The position numbers were made by a program, and so were the translations under genes. Shown here one piece after another: positions 1-8,334 of a stretch of 64,000 bases of DNA. Origin of the DNA: Halalkalicoccus subterraneus (GTDB lineage: Archaea; Halobacteriota; Halobacteria; Halobacteriales; Halalkalicoccaceae); assembly GCF_003697815.1 (NCBI RefSeq), contig NZ_RDQG01000018.1, positions 27,073 to 91,072 on the forward strand. Direction: 5' to 3'. The notes beneath the pieces are model-generated. The model had not been told where the DNA came from. It did no database searches and was given only the letters and a program-made list of their open reading frames with translations. The number at the start of each line of letters is the position of its first letter. The stretch's first letter is position 1.

Positions 1-1002
1 GCTTGCGAGGTCGATCCCTCCTTCGGGAAGCGAAACACCCTCGTACGGATCGTCGGCGAGCAACAGCGACCCGTCCAGATCGGCGTAATCGAGCAGCGGG
101 GCGAGATGACACGCCGCCGCGATCGAGGCGTTCGACTCGGTCATACAGCCGAGCATCGTCTCCAAGCCATGTGCGCGTGCCGCCGCGAACATCGCGCGCG
201 CCTCGCGCAGGCTCCCGCATTTCATCAGCTTCACGTTCGCGATGTCCGCGATCTCCGCAACCTGCGGGATATCCGAAAGCGTCACACAGGACTCGTCGGC
301 GGCGATCGGGAGCGCCGATCGCTCGCGAACGAAGGCCATTCCCTCGGGGTTCTCGGCGGGAACCGGCTGTTCGACGAACTCGACGCCGAACTCGGCGAGC
401 GCCTCGATCTTCCGTACCGCTTCGCGGGGCGACCACGCCTCGTTGGCGTCGACCCTGATCGTCGCCTCGGGCGCTTCGTCCCTCACGGTCTCGATGATCT
501 CCTCGTCCCGTTCCGTCCCGAGTTTGACCTTCAGCGTCGAGTAACCGCGCTCGCACGCGGTCGCGGTCTTGCCACGCATCGACTCGACGTCGTCGATCCC
601 GATGGTGTAGGAGGTCTCGGGGAGGTCCTCGGGATCGAGACCCCAGCATCGGTAGAGCGGAAGGCCGAGCCGTTTCGCGACCAGGTCGTGCAGCGCGATC
701 GACACCGCACACCGCGCCGCGGGGTTCAGATTGACTCGCTCGCGCATCCGGCGCTCGATCCGTTCTAGCTGGTGAGGGTCGCCTACGCCCTCGACGGTTT
801 CGAGAAGGGTCGGTAAGACGGCCTCGACGGTGTCGACCGTCTCGCCGTAGTGGGCCGAGGGTGCGGCCCCACCGATCCCCTCGTCCCTGCCGTCGCTCAC
901 CCGGACGATCACGTTCTCGGTCTCCTCGGTCGTCCCCCGCGAGATGGTGAAGGGAAACTCGAGTGGGAGGATGACCCGCTCGAACCCCGTTTCGAGGCTC
1001 AC
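1..1002 (-). CDS. Dipeptide epimerase (L-Ala-D/L-Glu epimerase-like, enolase superfamily), C-terminus beyond window
   Basis: Partial gene read from a GTG start at 1002 and still open at base 1 (334 codons; relatives are about 340-350 aa, so little is missing). Enolase-superfamily catalytic residues are in order: K158-x-K160, D185 in a DAN motif, E211 in EQP, D236 in DES and K261 in LMKCG. This pattern fits Mg2+-dependent 1,1-proton transfer on dipeptides. The start overlaps the end of the DUF1611 gene by 4 nt (GTGA), so the two are probably translated together. Haloarchaea lack murein, so the murein tripeptide substrate known from bacteria is unlikely; the real substrate cannot be read from the sequence. 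The family call is firm and the specificity is inferred. Confidence 0.88.
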   Translation of the reverse strand, partial: MSLETGFERVILPLEFPFTISRGTTEETENVIVRVSDGRDEGIGGAAPSAHYGETVDTVEAVLPTLLETVEGVGDPHQLERIERRMRERVNLNPAARCAVSIALHDLVAKRLGLPLYRCWGLDPEDLPETSYTIGIDDVESMRGKTATACERGYSTLKVKLGTERDEEIIETVRDEAPEATIRVDANEAWSPREAVRKIEALAEFGVEFVEQPVPAENPEGMAFVRERSALPIAADESCVTLSDIPQVAEIADIANVKLMKCGSLREARAMFAAARAHGLETMLGCMTESNASIAAACHLAPLLDYADLDGSLLLADDPYEGVSLPEGGIDLAS

Positions 1003-2012
1003 AACAGCGCCTCCAGTACGTCGTCCTTCTCGAACCGGACGGGGTCGGTCGCGGGCACACCGAGATCCGAGCCGTACTGGGAGACGGCATCGCGGGCGGG
1101 CCCCTCGTCGACGATGTCCATCGTGTTCAGCGCACCCGCGGCCACCTCCGTCTCGTGCACCGGCGCGGCCAAGTCCTCATAGAGGTCGATGTACTCGTCC
1201 ATCGGCGGGATCGAGACGTCCTCGTAGCCGTGGATCGACTCGCGCCCGGCGGCGTGACAAAGTACCAACGAATCGGGCATCGACCCGTGGAGGATCCCGC
1301 AGGTGACCGCCGAGTAGGCGGGATGGATGATGGTCCCCTGGCCCTCGACGAACAGGTAGTCGTGCTCGTCGCCCTTCTCGACGATCATCTCCTCGACGGC
1401 GCCCGCGGTGAAATCCGAGACGACGCGGTCGATCGGGTTGCCCCACCCGTCGATCATGATCCCGGTCTGACCCGTCGGGATGAACGCGGCGTCGATCCCG
1501 CGCTCCTGGGCGGCGCGCGCGAGTTCGAGCGAGACGGTCATCTTGCCGACCGAGCAGTCCGTGCCCACGGTGAGGATCACTTCGGCGTCGACGTCCTTCG
1601 CGACTCCCCGACTCACTGTGAGGTCCTCGTCGGGTTTGCGGACGTCCCACAGTTCGCAGTCGTTCTCCGCCGCGAGCGCGACGAACTCCTTGTCCTCCGA
1701 GAGGAAGTAGTGGAGACCCGAGATGACGTCACAGCCCCGGTTCAGGGCGTTGACGACGTCCGCGCGCCAACTCTCGTCGAACCCGCCGCCGATGGGCGCG
1801 ATCCCGATCAACAGCGCGTCTGCCTCCGCGACGTCTTCCATCCCCTCGACGATGGGGGCGTCCGGAACGCCGGGAACGTAGTCCGCGACCTGTCCGCCGG
1901 CGTGGTCGCGGTCCAGCACCGCGGTGACGTCGTAATCGCCGTAGCGGATGACGCCGACGGCGGTTTTCGCTCGCTCGGGGAACTTCTCGTGTGCGAGAAC
2001 TGCGACTTGCAT
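999..2012 (-). CDS. DUF1611 domain P-loop NTPase-like protein
   Basis: A 337-residue cytosolic protein matching the DUF1611 family. The N-terminal half has a Rossmann-like character. A P-loop-like motif GTDCSVGKMT lies at residues 150-159, and GQTGIMIDGWG and FVEGQGTIIHP follow, as in this family. Biochemical function is not established; family members are commonly paired with dipeptide epimerases, as here, where the stop overlaps the epimerase start by 4 nt. I chose the ATG at 2012 (MQVAVLAHEKF) because similarity begins there; an in-frame ATG at 2027 would add five residues. Kinase or ligase activity on the epimerase product is speculation. Confidence 0.85.
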   Translation of the reverse strand: MQVAVLAHEKFPERAKTAVGVIRYGDYDVTAVLDRDHAGGQVADYVPGVPDAPIVEGMEDVAEADALLIGIAPIGGGFDESWRADVVNALNRGCDVISGLHYFLSEDKEFVALAAENDCELWDVRKPDEDLTVSRGVAKDVDAEVILTVGTDCSVGKMTVSLELARAAQERGIDAAFIPTGQTGIMIDGWGNPIDRVVSDFTAGAVEEMIVEKGDEHDYLFVEGQGTIIHPAYSAVTCGILHGSMPDSLVLCHAAGRESIHGYEDVSIPPMDEYIDLYEDLAAPVHETEVAAGALNTMDIVDEGPARDAVSQYGSDLGVPATDPVRFEKDDVLEALL

Positions 2013-2214
2013 ACCGGAGGGATGCACAACGGGGTGTTAACCCTTTAGATGCCGATCGGACGGAGCCTCCCGTCGCGGTGTGTACCGCCACGCCGGTCGC
2101 CGCCCCATCGAACCCCGATCGTATGAGGAGTGTCCCCGATACTGTCCTCCTCTTCGGGACGGTTCCCTTCGTCCTCCCGGTCGTCATTCGAGGGACCTCC
2201 CTCATCCGGGGCGA

Positions 2215-3108
2215 CTATAGACGGTACAGCCGTGCGGTGAAGAACTCGTGAAACGCCTGTTCGAGGGCCTCGCGGGGATCGCCGGTCGCGTCGACCGCCC
2301 GCGTCGCGTCGGCGTCGAACTCCTTCAGGAGGGTTCGCTGGCCGACGACGATCAGTCGCTCCGATTCGCGCCCGGCAAGCGCCTTGCGGCATTTTGAGAG
2401 GTGCTCGCGGATCTGCCCGTCGCGCCGGCGCTCGAAGCGCCCCTGTGAGAACCCTCCCTTCGAGTGATCGCCCTTCACGTCGCTCTCGAAGCCGCGAAAC
2501 GATCGGCACTCGCGCCCGCGATACTCGCCCATCGCGAACAGGTCCGAGCGCACGAGCACGAAGGCGAACTCGCCCTCCGGGAGGAACCAGCCGGGCTCGA
2601 TCTCGACCGCGTCGCTCCACGTTCGAAAAGGGGCGGGGGCGAGCGGCGGTCGCAGGGCGACACTCACGAGACCGGCGTCGTCGGTGACCGCGAGACACGG
2701 ACTGGCCCGCGAGAGAAGCGGAGTCCGCTCGCCGAACGCCGTCGCGACCGCCTCGGGGGTCTTGCCGCCGATCATCGCCGTCAGAACGCCCTCCTCGTCG
2801 GTTCGAAAGCTGTCCAGCCGATTCAACACCTCACGGAGTCGATCGCCGCGCAGCGTCTCGACGCCACGGAACTCCAGTTCGGCCTCTTCGTCCGTCCGTT
2901 CGAGCCGCCCCTCCAGATCGCTGATCCTGTCTTCGAGGCGGTTCTCACGCTCGTCTACCGCCTGTCTGTCGCGGACGGCCTCGCGACGGCGCTCGCGCTC
3001 GGCCTCGAAGCGCTCCTCGAGGCGACGGCGCTCGTCCTCGAGCGCCGCGATACGCCCCTTGAGTTCGGATCGGCCGAGCAGCTCGTCGAGCATGCCGGAG
3101 AAGGGCAA
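2215..3108 (-). CDS. Vms1/Ankzf1-family peptidyl-tRNA hydrolase
   Basis: A 297-residue protein. Residues about 10-78 are a highly charged coiled coil, followed by an eRF1-like release-factor fold. The signature GGFSQGRFERRR at 218-229 corresponds to the catalytic loop of Vms1/ANKZF1, where a Gln replaces the GGQ glutamine of aRF1. In eukaryotes Vms1 frees stalled nascent chains from peptidyl-tRNA on split large ribosomal subunits; archaeal homologues are predicted to do the same. There is no ankyrin or zinc-finger part, so this is a minimal version. It lies 11 nt upstream (by coordinate) of the DUF5802 gene on the same strand. The family call rests on the loop and coiled coil; the rescue role is by analogy. 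Confidence 0.82.
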   Translation of the reverse strand: MPFSGMLDELLGRSELKGRIAALEDERRRLEERFEAERERRREAVRDRQAVDERENRLEDRISDLEGRLERTDEEAELEFRGVETLRGDRLREVLNRLDSFRTDEEGVLTAMIGGKTPEAVATAFGERTPLLSRASPCLAVTDDAGLVSVALRPPLAPAPFRTWSDAVEIEPGWFLPEGEFAFVLVRSDLFAMGEYRGRECRSFRGFESDVKGDHSKGGFSQGRFERRRDGQIREHLSKCRKALAGRESERLIVVGQRTLLKEFDADATRAVDATGDPREALEQAFHEFFTARLYRL

Positions 3109-3119
3109 GCCGGCGGCTT

Positions 3120-3473
3120 TTATCTTCCGGCCCGTCCACCGGAAACGATATCGAGCAGTTGGGAGGCGCGATCTGCCTTCGCCAGCAGGACCTCACGGGG
3201 GGCCGGAAGCGTATCGACGTAGCCCGGGTCGAGCCGTTCTTCGGGGATCATCAGCGTGTGTTCGGGGACGCCGTCGTCGCCGTGAACGGCGAAGTGCTGC
3301 TGGGAGAGCTTCATCACGAGCGGGAGGTCGAGGCGCTCTACGCCGTCCCCGGTGGCATAGAGCTGCTCGTTGACTAACTCGTGGTGATCACGCCGCAACA
3401 CCGCCTGCTCCCCCTCGTAGGGTTCGACGAACAGTCGTCCGACGTAGTAGCTTCGGGAGAATGTCTCAAACAT
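3120..3473 (-). CDS. DUF5802 family protein
   Basis: A 117-residue soluble protein beginning MFETFSRSYYVGRLFVEPYEG, a start typical of the haloarchaea-specific DUF5802 family. No catalytic motif is visible. I chose the ATG at 3473 because a TATA-like element (revcomp of 3501-3508) lies about 30 nt upstream; the longer frame to 3614 reads through that element and looks non-coding. It probably shares a transcript with the Vms1-like gene that follows 11 nt later, which could hint at a role linked to translation, but nothing in the sequence proves it. Confidence 0.75.
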   Translation of the reverse strand: MFETFSRSYYVGRLFVEPYEGEQAVLRRDHHELVNEQLYATGDGVERLDLPLVMKLSQQHFAVHGDDGVPEHTLMIPEERLDPGYVDTLPAPREVLLAKADRASQLLDIVSGGRAGR

Positions 3474-3590
3474 GCTATACAGTACCATGTTTGGTGGGGA
3501 CGGATATAACGGTTGTGGGACATGTTTATATCGAACCGCGGGACGAGGACAGCGGTACGGCTTTGTCAGTGGCGCTCGCCTCACCAGACG

Positions 3591-4214
3591 ATGATTCCTC
3601 GCAGGTACGCCCACTACTACCTCGAGAACGCCCCCAGTTTGGTCTGGCTCGTCGGCGTGAACGTCCTCGCGATGCTCGTCGGGATGCGTTTTTACGTCGA
3701 GACGATGCCGGCAGTCCCGACCTTCCTGTGGCCGTTCTACCTCGACTCACCGGCCGCGTTGTTTCTCGCGACCGCCTCGTTCGTGACGCTGCTCGTGAAC
3801 CTCGGCCGTCCGTTGGACGACGTCCCGCACAACCGCGCGCTCGCGTATCTCCATACGCTCGCGTTCGTCTGGCTCGTGAAGTACGGCCTGTGGACGTTCC
3901 TCGCACTCAACCTCGGATTCTCGAACTACTTTCCCGATCTGTACGACTACTGGTTCATCGTCATCACGCATCTGGCGTTCGTCCTCGAAGCCTACCTGAT
4001 ACCACACTACGGGACGACGACGCGGGGTGCGCTTGGCCTGTCGCTCGTGGTGCTTCTGGCGAACGATCTCTTCGATTACGGAATGGGCTTCCATCCGCCG
4101 CTCCGCTACGACCCCGGGATTGCACTCCCGCTTGCGACTGTCGGGCTGTCGGTTCTCTCGGTCTGGCTGGCGTTTCGTGCGTTCGATCGACTCGAGCCTG
4201 CTACTGCAAGCTGA
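3591..4214 (+). CDS. DUF1405 family membrane protein
   Basis: A 207-residue integral membrane protein with about six hydrophobic segments, resembling the DUF1405 family (small multispanning proteins of unknown function in archaea and Bacillus). Conserved-looking polar residues within the membrane part include N77/R80 in LVNLGRPLDD and the HLAFVLEAYLIPHY stretch. Start chosen at ATG 3591 (MIPRRYAHYYLENAP); codons before it lack membrane character. A TATA-like sequence at 3524-3530 suggests a leader of about 35 nt. The gene precedes an ArsR-like regulator by 53 nt. Function unknown. Confidence 0.8.
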   Translation: MIPRRYAHYYLENAPSLVWLVGVNVLAMLVGMRFYVETMPAVPTFLWPFYLDSPAALFLATASFVTLLVNLGRPLDDVPHNRALAYLHTLAFVWLVKYGLWTFLALNLGFSNYFPDLYDYWFIVITHLAFVLEAYLIPHYGTTTRGALGLSLVVLLANDLFDYGMGFHPPLRYDPGIALPLATVGLSVLSVWLAFRAFDRLEPATAS

Positions 4215-4267
4215 TGATGCGGGAACGGAGACACGCTTTTCAGTCCTCATCGCTTACCTCGGGATAG

Positions 4268-4921
4268 ATGGACTCCGCGGCGTTGCTGGATCTCCTCGGA
4301 AACGAAAACCGACGGCGGATCCTGCGTCTTCTCTCACACAAGCCCTGCTACGTCACGGAGATCTCGGAATACCTCGAGGTGAGCCCGAAGGCAGTGATCG
4401 ACCACCTCCGCAAACTCGAGGAGGCGGGGCTGGTCGAGAGCCGCACCGACGATAAACGCCGCAAGTACTTCCACATCGCGCGCAACCTCCGGCTGGAGGT
4501 GAGCGTTTCGCCGTACGGCTTCGCCTCGAAGAGCGCCTACCCCGCGAGTTCGAGCCTCGACATGACGAGCTCCTGTACCCACCTCTCGATCAACGTCACC
4601 GCCACCGACGGCGGGGACGTCTGCGATCTGGCGAGCGAGCTCAGAACACTGGAGGAGCTCGAAGACGAGCTCTCCCTGGCCCAGCGCTGGGTGCAGGGTC
4701 GGATCGCGAAGGCCCACGAGCGCATCAGCGAGACGATCGGCGACGCGGAGAACAGCCGCCTGTACGCGGCGGTGCTCTCGGCGCTCGACGGCGGGGCGAC
4801 CGACACGGAGACGATCGCAAAACAGACCGACCTCCCCGAACCGATCGCCGAGGACGCCCTCTCGGTGCTCGCGGACCACGGGATCGTACAACGGAACGAC
4901 ACCGGCTGGGCGCTCGACTGA
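4268..4921 (+). CDS. ArsR-type winged-helix transcriptional regulator
   Basis: A 217-residue DNA-binding protein. Residues 1-75 form an ArsR-like winged helix (LLGNENRRRILRLLSHKPCYVTEIS, then EVSPKAVIDHLRKLEEAGLV and a wing with DDKRRKYFHI). Residues 125-160 look like a coiled coil and the C-terminal 45 residues like a second small winged helix. Paralogues of this type are frequent in haloarchaea; the effector is unknown. The stop abuts the stop of the convergent gene at 4922 with no spacer, inside a TGATCA palindrome. Confidence 0.85.
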   Translation: MDSAALLDLLGNENRRRILRLLSHKPCYVTEISEYLEVSPKAVIDHLRKLEEAGLVESRTDDKRRKYFHIARNLRLEVSVSPYGFASKSAYPASSSLDMTSSCTHLSINVTATDGGDVCDLASELRTLEELEDELSLAQRWVQGRIAKAHERISETIGDAENSRLYAAVLSALDGGATDTETIAKQTDLPEPIAEDALSVLADHGIVQRNDTGWALD

Positions 4922-5377
4922 TCAGATCTCGCGGGTGAGCCCATCGCGCAGATCCGACCCGAAGTACGCCCCGAGCCCACAGACGACGAGCCCGACGACC
5001 GCGCCCAGCGCCGCAACCGTCAGCCCGCTGCCGGCGATGATCCACACCAGATAATCGGACGCCGTCGAGAGACCAACCACCGCTCCGCCCGCGACGCCGG
5101 CCTCCGCTACCGGGCGTGTCTCGCTCGCGACCCCGAGGAGAAAGGCTCCCAGAAAGGCACCGACGACGCCGCCCGCGATCGGGACCGTTGCGCCGCCGAC
5201 CAGTGTGCCCGCGAGGACGAGCGCGAGCGCGAGGCCGAACCGTTTCGGCGAGAACAGCGTCTCGGCCCGCTCTCGAACCCGTCGGCGAGCGCCCGCCGTC
5301 GCCGCCTCCGACTCGCCGAGGGCGACCTCGTGGTCCGCGCTTCGGGTTTCGGTTAGCTGGTCGGTTCGTTTCGCCAT
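4922..5377 (-). CDS. Small multispanning membrane protein (DUF456-like)
   Basis: A 151-residue protein. The first 45 residues are charged and cytosolic (MAKRTDQLTETRSADHEVAL...), followed by Gly/Ala-rich hydrophobic segments with GGVVGAFLGAFLLG-type small-residue packing, consistent with four short helices as in DUF456-like proteins. The start at ATG 5377 is the only sensible one, and codons upstream leave the haloarchaeal coding style. No function can be assigned. It is divergent from gatD (88 bp between starts) and convergent with the ArsR-like gene. Confidence 0.7.
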   Translation of the reverse strand: MAKRTDQLTETRSADHEVALGESEAATAGARRRVRERAETLFSPKRFGLALALVLAGTLVGGATVPIAGGVVGAFLGAFLLGVASETRPVAEAGVAGGAVVGLSTASDYLVWIIAGSGLTVAALGAVVGLVVCGLGAYFGSDLRDGLTREI

Positions 5378-5465
5378 ACCACCCGTCGTTCCTGTACGAC
5401 AATGGACCTTTCGACCGCACCGACCGAACGGATGGATTGAAGTCCAGCCGCCGGAATCCAATGGT

Positions 5466-6707
5466 ATGAACGCAGGCGACCGCGTCCGCGCGAGGCGGGC
5501 CGACACGACCTATGAGGGCGTCCTCCTGCCCTCCTCGACGCCCGACCATCTCGTGCTCAAGCTCGATGGGGGGTACAACGTCGGCGTCGATCGCGAGGAC
5601 GCCGAGGTCGAGCTCCTCGAAACAGACGTCTACGAGATCGGTGGCGAGGGCAACGGCGAGGAGTCGGCCGTCGAGTTCGACGACGACCTTCCGACCGTCT
5701 CGCTGATCTCGACGGGGGGAACGATCGCCTCGACGGTCGATTACCGCACCGGCGCGGTGACCGCACAGTTCGACGCCGAGGACGTGCTCCGCGCGGTGCC
5801 GGACCTCGCGGGGCTCGCGAACTACCGGGGACGCGTGGTGACGAACATCCTCTCGGAGAACATGACGCCCGCAGTGTGGCGCGAACTGGCCGAGGCGGTC
5901 CACGAGGAGATCGAAAACGGTGCCGACGGCGTCGTCGTCATGCACGGCACCGACACGATGCAGTTCTCCGCGTCGGCGCTCTCCTTCATGCTCGACACTC
6001 CGGTTCCCGTCGTCTTCACCGGCAGCCAGCGCTCTGCGGACCGACCCTCCTCCGATAACGTCATGAACGCGGTCTGTGCGGTCGAGGCCGCGAAAAGCGA
6101 CCTCGCGGAGGTGCTCGTCTGCATGCACGCAAGCGAGTCCGACGACCGCTGTGCGCTCCACCGCGGGACGCGGGTCCGGAAGAACCACACCTCCCGGCGG
6201 GACGCCTTCGAGACGGTCGGACGAAAACCGCTCGCGGAGGTCGACTACGGGAGCCGCGAGATCGTGACCCGCCGCGAGCACGCGACGCGAGGGGAGCGCG
6301 AACTGGCGCTCTCACCCGACCTCGAAGCCGACGTCGAACTGCTGAAATACACGCCCGGGATGGGGCCCGAGGCGCTCGAACCCTATGAGGACGTGGTGGG
6401 CCTCGTGATCGAGGGAACTGGATTAGGACACGTCCATACCGACTGGATCCCCCGGATCGAGGAGTTGGTCGAGTCGGGGATTCCCGTCGTGATAACCAGC
6501 CAGTGTCTCGAAGGGCGGGTCTGCGATCGGGTCTACGATACCGGCCGGGATCTGTTGGATGCGGGCGTGGTCGAGGCCGGCGACACCCTGCCCGGTACTG
6601 CGAAGGTCAAGCTCATGTGGGCGCTCGCGAACGCCGATTCGCCCGCCGAAACCATGCGGACTGATCTGGCGGGCGAACTCACCGAACGATCCGTCCCATG
6701 GAGCTGA
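5466..6707 (+). CDS. gatD: Glu-tRNA(Gln) amidotransferase subunit D
   Basis: A 413-residue protein. It has the archaeal GatD N-terminal domain (about 1-75, SH3-like; starts MNAGDRVRARRAD) followed by an L-asparaginase-type amidase. The two threonine motifs are visible: STGGTIAS around 82-89 and HGTDTMQFSA around 160-169, with K in RSADRPSSDNVMNA further on. GatD deamidates Asn or Gln to supply ammonia to GatE, which converts Glu-tRNA(Gln) to Gln-tRNA(Gln). gatE is not in this window. The last 10 nt overlap the downstream GNAT gene, so the two are probably cotranscribed. Confidence 0.95.
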   Translation: MNAGDRVRARRADTTYEGVLLPSSTPDHLVLKLDGGYNVGVDREDAEVELLETDVYEIGGEGNGEESAVEFDDDLPTVSLISTGGTIASTVDYRTGAVTAQFDAEDVLRAVPDLAGLANYRGRVVTNILSENMTPAVWRELAEAVHEEIENGADGVVVMHGTDTMQFSASALSFMLDTPVPVVFTGSQRSADRPSSDNVMNAVCAVEAAKSDLAEVLVCMHASESDDRCALHRGTRVRKNHTSRRDAFETVGRKPLAEVDYGSREIVTRREHATRGERELALSPDLEADVELLKYTPGMGPEALEPYEDVVGLVIEGTGLGHVHTDWIPRIEELVESGIPVVITSQCLEGRVCDRVYDTGRDLLDAGVVEAGDTLPGTAKVKLMWALANADSPAETMRTDLAGELTERSVPWS

Positions 6708-7597
6708 GGGACGCTCGACTGGAGGACCACGAGGCGGTCGCCGCCTTCACCCGGAACACGTGGCCCGACCGGGAGGTCGGCGACTACCTGCCCGACATCT
6801 ACCCCGAGTGGATCGAGGGCGAAAACCACACTCTCGTGGCCGAGGCGGGCGAGGACGTCGCCGGGGTCGCCCAGTGTACGATGCTCTCGGAGACCGAGGC
6901 GTGGTGTCAGGGGATGCGCGTCAACCCCGAGTACCGCGGCGAGGGGGTCGCCCGCCGGCTCACCCACGCGCTGTTCGATTGGGCGCGTGATCAGGGAGCG
7001 CTCGTCGCCCGTAGCATGGTGTTCTCGTGGAACGTCCCGAGCATGGGCCTCTCGCGGCGGATCGGATTCGACCCCGCAGCGGAGTACCGCTGGGCCATTC
7101 CCGAACCGGACCCCAACGCCGAGCCCGGCCTGGCGGTCACGGCCGAGCCCGACGCGGCGTGGCACGCCTGGACCGACAGCGACGCCCGTAACGAGGTGGA
7201 GGGGCTCGCGCTCGACCCCGAGGAGACGTGGGCGGTCTCGGAGCTCTCCCGCGAGGACCTCCGCCGGGCGGCCGACGAAACCGCGGTCTTCGCGGTACGC
7301 GACGACGGGCTCCGCGGAATGAGCTATCGGGTGCGCGACTACGGGCGCGAGGGCGAGGACGGAGTCGAGCACTGGGCGGAGTACGGGATCGGCGCCTGGA
7401 ACGACCTCGAAGCGGGGCGGGCGTTGTTCGACGCCATCGCCCGCGACGCCGCCGAGGTCGGTGCCGACCGCACGCGGGTGTGGATCCCCGAGACGACGGG
7501 TTACGTCTCGGACGCGGCGTACCTCCGGGCCGGGGCCTCCGAGGAGCCCGACCTCGTGTTCGCGGCCGACCTCACCGCCGACCGGACCCACCGCTAA
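6698..7597 (+). CDS. GNAT acetyltransferase with two tandem GNAT-like halves
   Basis: A 299-residue protein. Residues 1-150 are a clear GNAT domain, with the acetyl-CoA loop in MRVNPEYRGEGVARRL (about 68-83). Residues 165-299 look like a second, degenerate GNAT half with no clear Q/RxxGxG/A loop. It starts inside the last codons of gatD. Its 3' end overlaps the convergent samp1 gene by 26 nt (7572-7597), an unusually long antisense overlap that encodes the abnormal SAMP1 tail. The acetyl acceptor is unknown. Confidence 0.85.
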   Translation: MELRDARLEDHEAVAAFTRNTWPDREVGDYLPDIYPEWIEGENHTLVAEAGEDVAGVAQCTMLSETEAWCQGMRVNPEYRGEGVARRLTHALFDWARDQGALVARSMVFSWNVPSMGLSRRIGFDPAAEYRWAIPEPDPNAEPGLAVTAEPDAAWHAWTDSDARNEVEGLALDPEETWAVSELSREDLRRAADETAVFAVRDDGLRGMSYRVRDYGREGEDGVEHWAEYGIGAWNDLEAGRALFDAIARDAAEVGADRTRVWIPETTGYVSDAAYLRAGASEEPDLVFAADLTADRTHR

Positions 7598-7862
7598 CTG
7601 GAGGAAAGAGCGCGAGCTCGTCGCCGTCGCCGAGTTCGGTGTCCAGTCCCTCCTCCTGGGTGAAGACGTTCGAGCCGTTGCGAAGCAGGTTGATGTGGTC
7701 CTCGAGCCCGCCGCTCTCGTCGAGGAGGCGGTCTTCGAGCGCCGGACGGGAGGCCAATAGCGCCTCGAGTGCCTCGCCGACCGTGTCCCCGGGGCCGGCG
7801 TCGACCGCGATCCGTTTCCCGCCCGCCACCTCCGCGAGATCGGCGAAGAGTTTCCACTCCAT
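7572..7862 (-). CDS. samp1: Ubiquitin-like small archaeal modifier protein SAMP1 with a C-terminal extension
   Basis: A 96-residue beta-grasp protein closely resembling Haloferax SAMP1: it starts MEWKLFADLAEVAGG, contains DHINLLRNG and ends its fold with ELALFPPVSGG. SAMP1 is activated by the E1-like UbaA at its terminal di-glycine, then conjugated to lysines or used as a sulfur carrier for molybdopterin. Here the Gly-Gly codons (7587-7592) are followed by four more codons, Ser-Gly-Arg-Arg, before TGA at 7572-7574. The extra codons lie in the antisense overlap with the GNAT gene. The protein would need trimming, for example by a JAMM/MPN+ protease, to expose the di-glycine. Confidence 0.93.
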   Translation of the reverse strand: MEWKLFADLAEVAGGKRIAVDAGPGDTVGEALEALLASRPALEDRLLDESGGLEDHINLLRNGSNVFTQEEGLDTELGDGDELALFPPVSGGSGRR

Positions 7863-7978
7863 GTCCTCTCTCGCGACTGCGTCCGAATGAGCGTTCCGCT
7901 CGCGGCCTCGTCACACGCCACCACGACTCATTATGCGATTATATAACACACTTACGGATTAACTCATATATGGATTAG

Positions 7979-7985
7979 TTTTATA
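7979..7985 (+). promoter_or_regulatory. TATA box of the 8010 gene
   Basis: TTTTATA centred 28 nt before the ATG at 8010, in an AT-rich stretch (7930-7985) within GC-rich surroundings. The spacing predicts a leaderless transcript starting at or next to the ATG. Two more AT-rich patches (7938-7946 and 7964-7970) could be additional upstream elements. Confidence 0.7.
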
Positions 7986-8009
7986 CCGAATGACGGAGAT
8001 CACTCGAGT

Positions 8010-8237
8010 ATGAGCACCACAGCACTGACCCACGACAGAACCGAGATCCCGGCCGAGATCGATTCGGCCAGTTCGAAGCTCGTCTACCTCTACCTGCACA
8101 CCGCCGGCGAAGCGACCGTCGAGGAGCTCCAGTCCTCGCTGGGCATGAAGCAGCTCGCGCTGTTCCCGGTCCTCGATACCCTCTCGGGCGAGGGTCTCGT
8201 CGACCGCGAGGGCGAGCGCTACACCGTCGCGGCCTGA
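8010..8237 (+). CDS. Small winged-helix DNA-binding protein
   Basis: A 75-residue single-domain protein. After a polar N-terminal tail of about 20 residues there is a MarR/TrmB-like winged helix (SSKLVYLYLHTAGEATVEEL, then KQLALFPVLDTLSGEGLV and a short wing GERYTVAA). It has no effector domain, so it is probably a constitutive or dimerising regulator, or an abundant nucleoid-type protein. A strong TATA box sits 28 nt before the start. Its targets cannot be told from the sequence. Confidence 0.8.
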   Translation: MSTTALTHDRTEIPAEIDSASSKLVYLYLHTAGEATVEELQSSLGMKQLALFPVLDTLSGEGLVDREGERYTVAA

Positions 8238-8258
8238 TCGAGCGCGTAGACGACCTCG

Positions 8259-8265
8259 TCTTTTT
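8259..8265 (+). terminator. Possible T-tract terminator after the 8010 gene
   Basis: A run of five T (8261-8265, within GTCTTTTTCG) 24 nt after the stop at 8237. Archaeal RNA polymerase terminates at short U-tracts without needing a hairpin. The tract is short and the call is tentative. Confidence 0.35.
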
Positions 8266-8334
8266 CGAGTCCGATCCAGATTAGTAGTGCCTCGGCCCCA
8301 CGAGGGGTTGGGCGAGGATCGAATCGGGTATCGG

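Noticed and set aside
4725..6281. Long minus-strand open frame of more than 500 codons
   Set aside because: It is antisense to gatD and to the ArsR-like gene. Its product is Arg-rich in the way high-GC shadow frames are, and it lacks haloarchaeal acidic composition.
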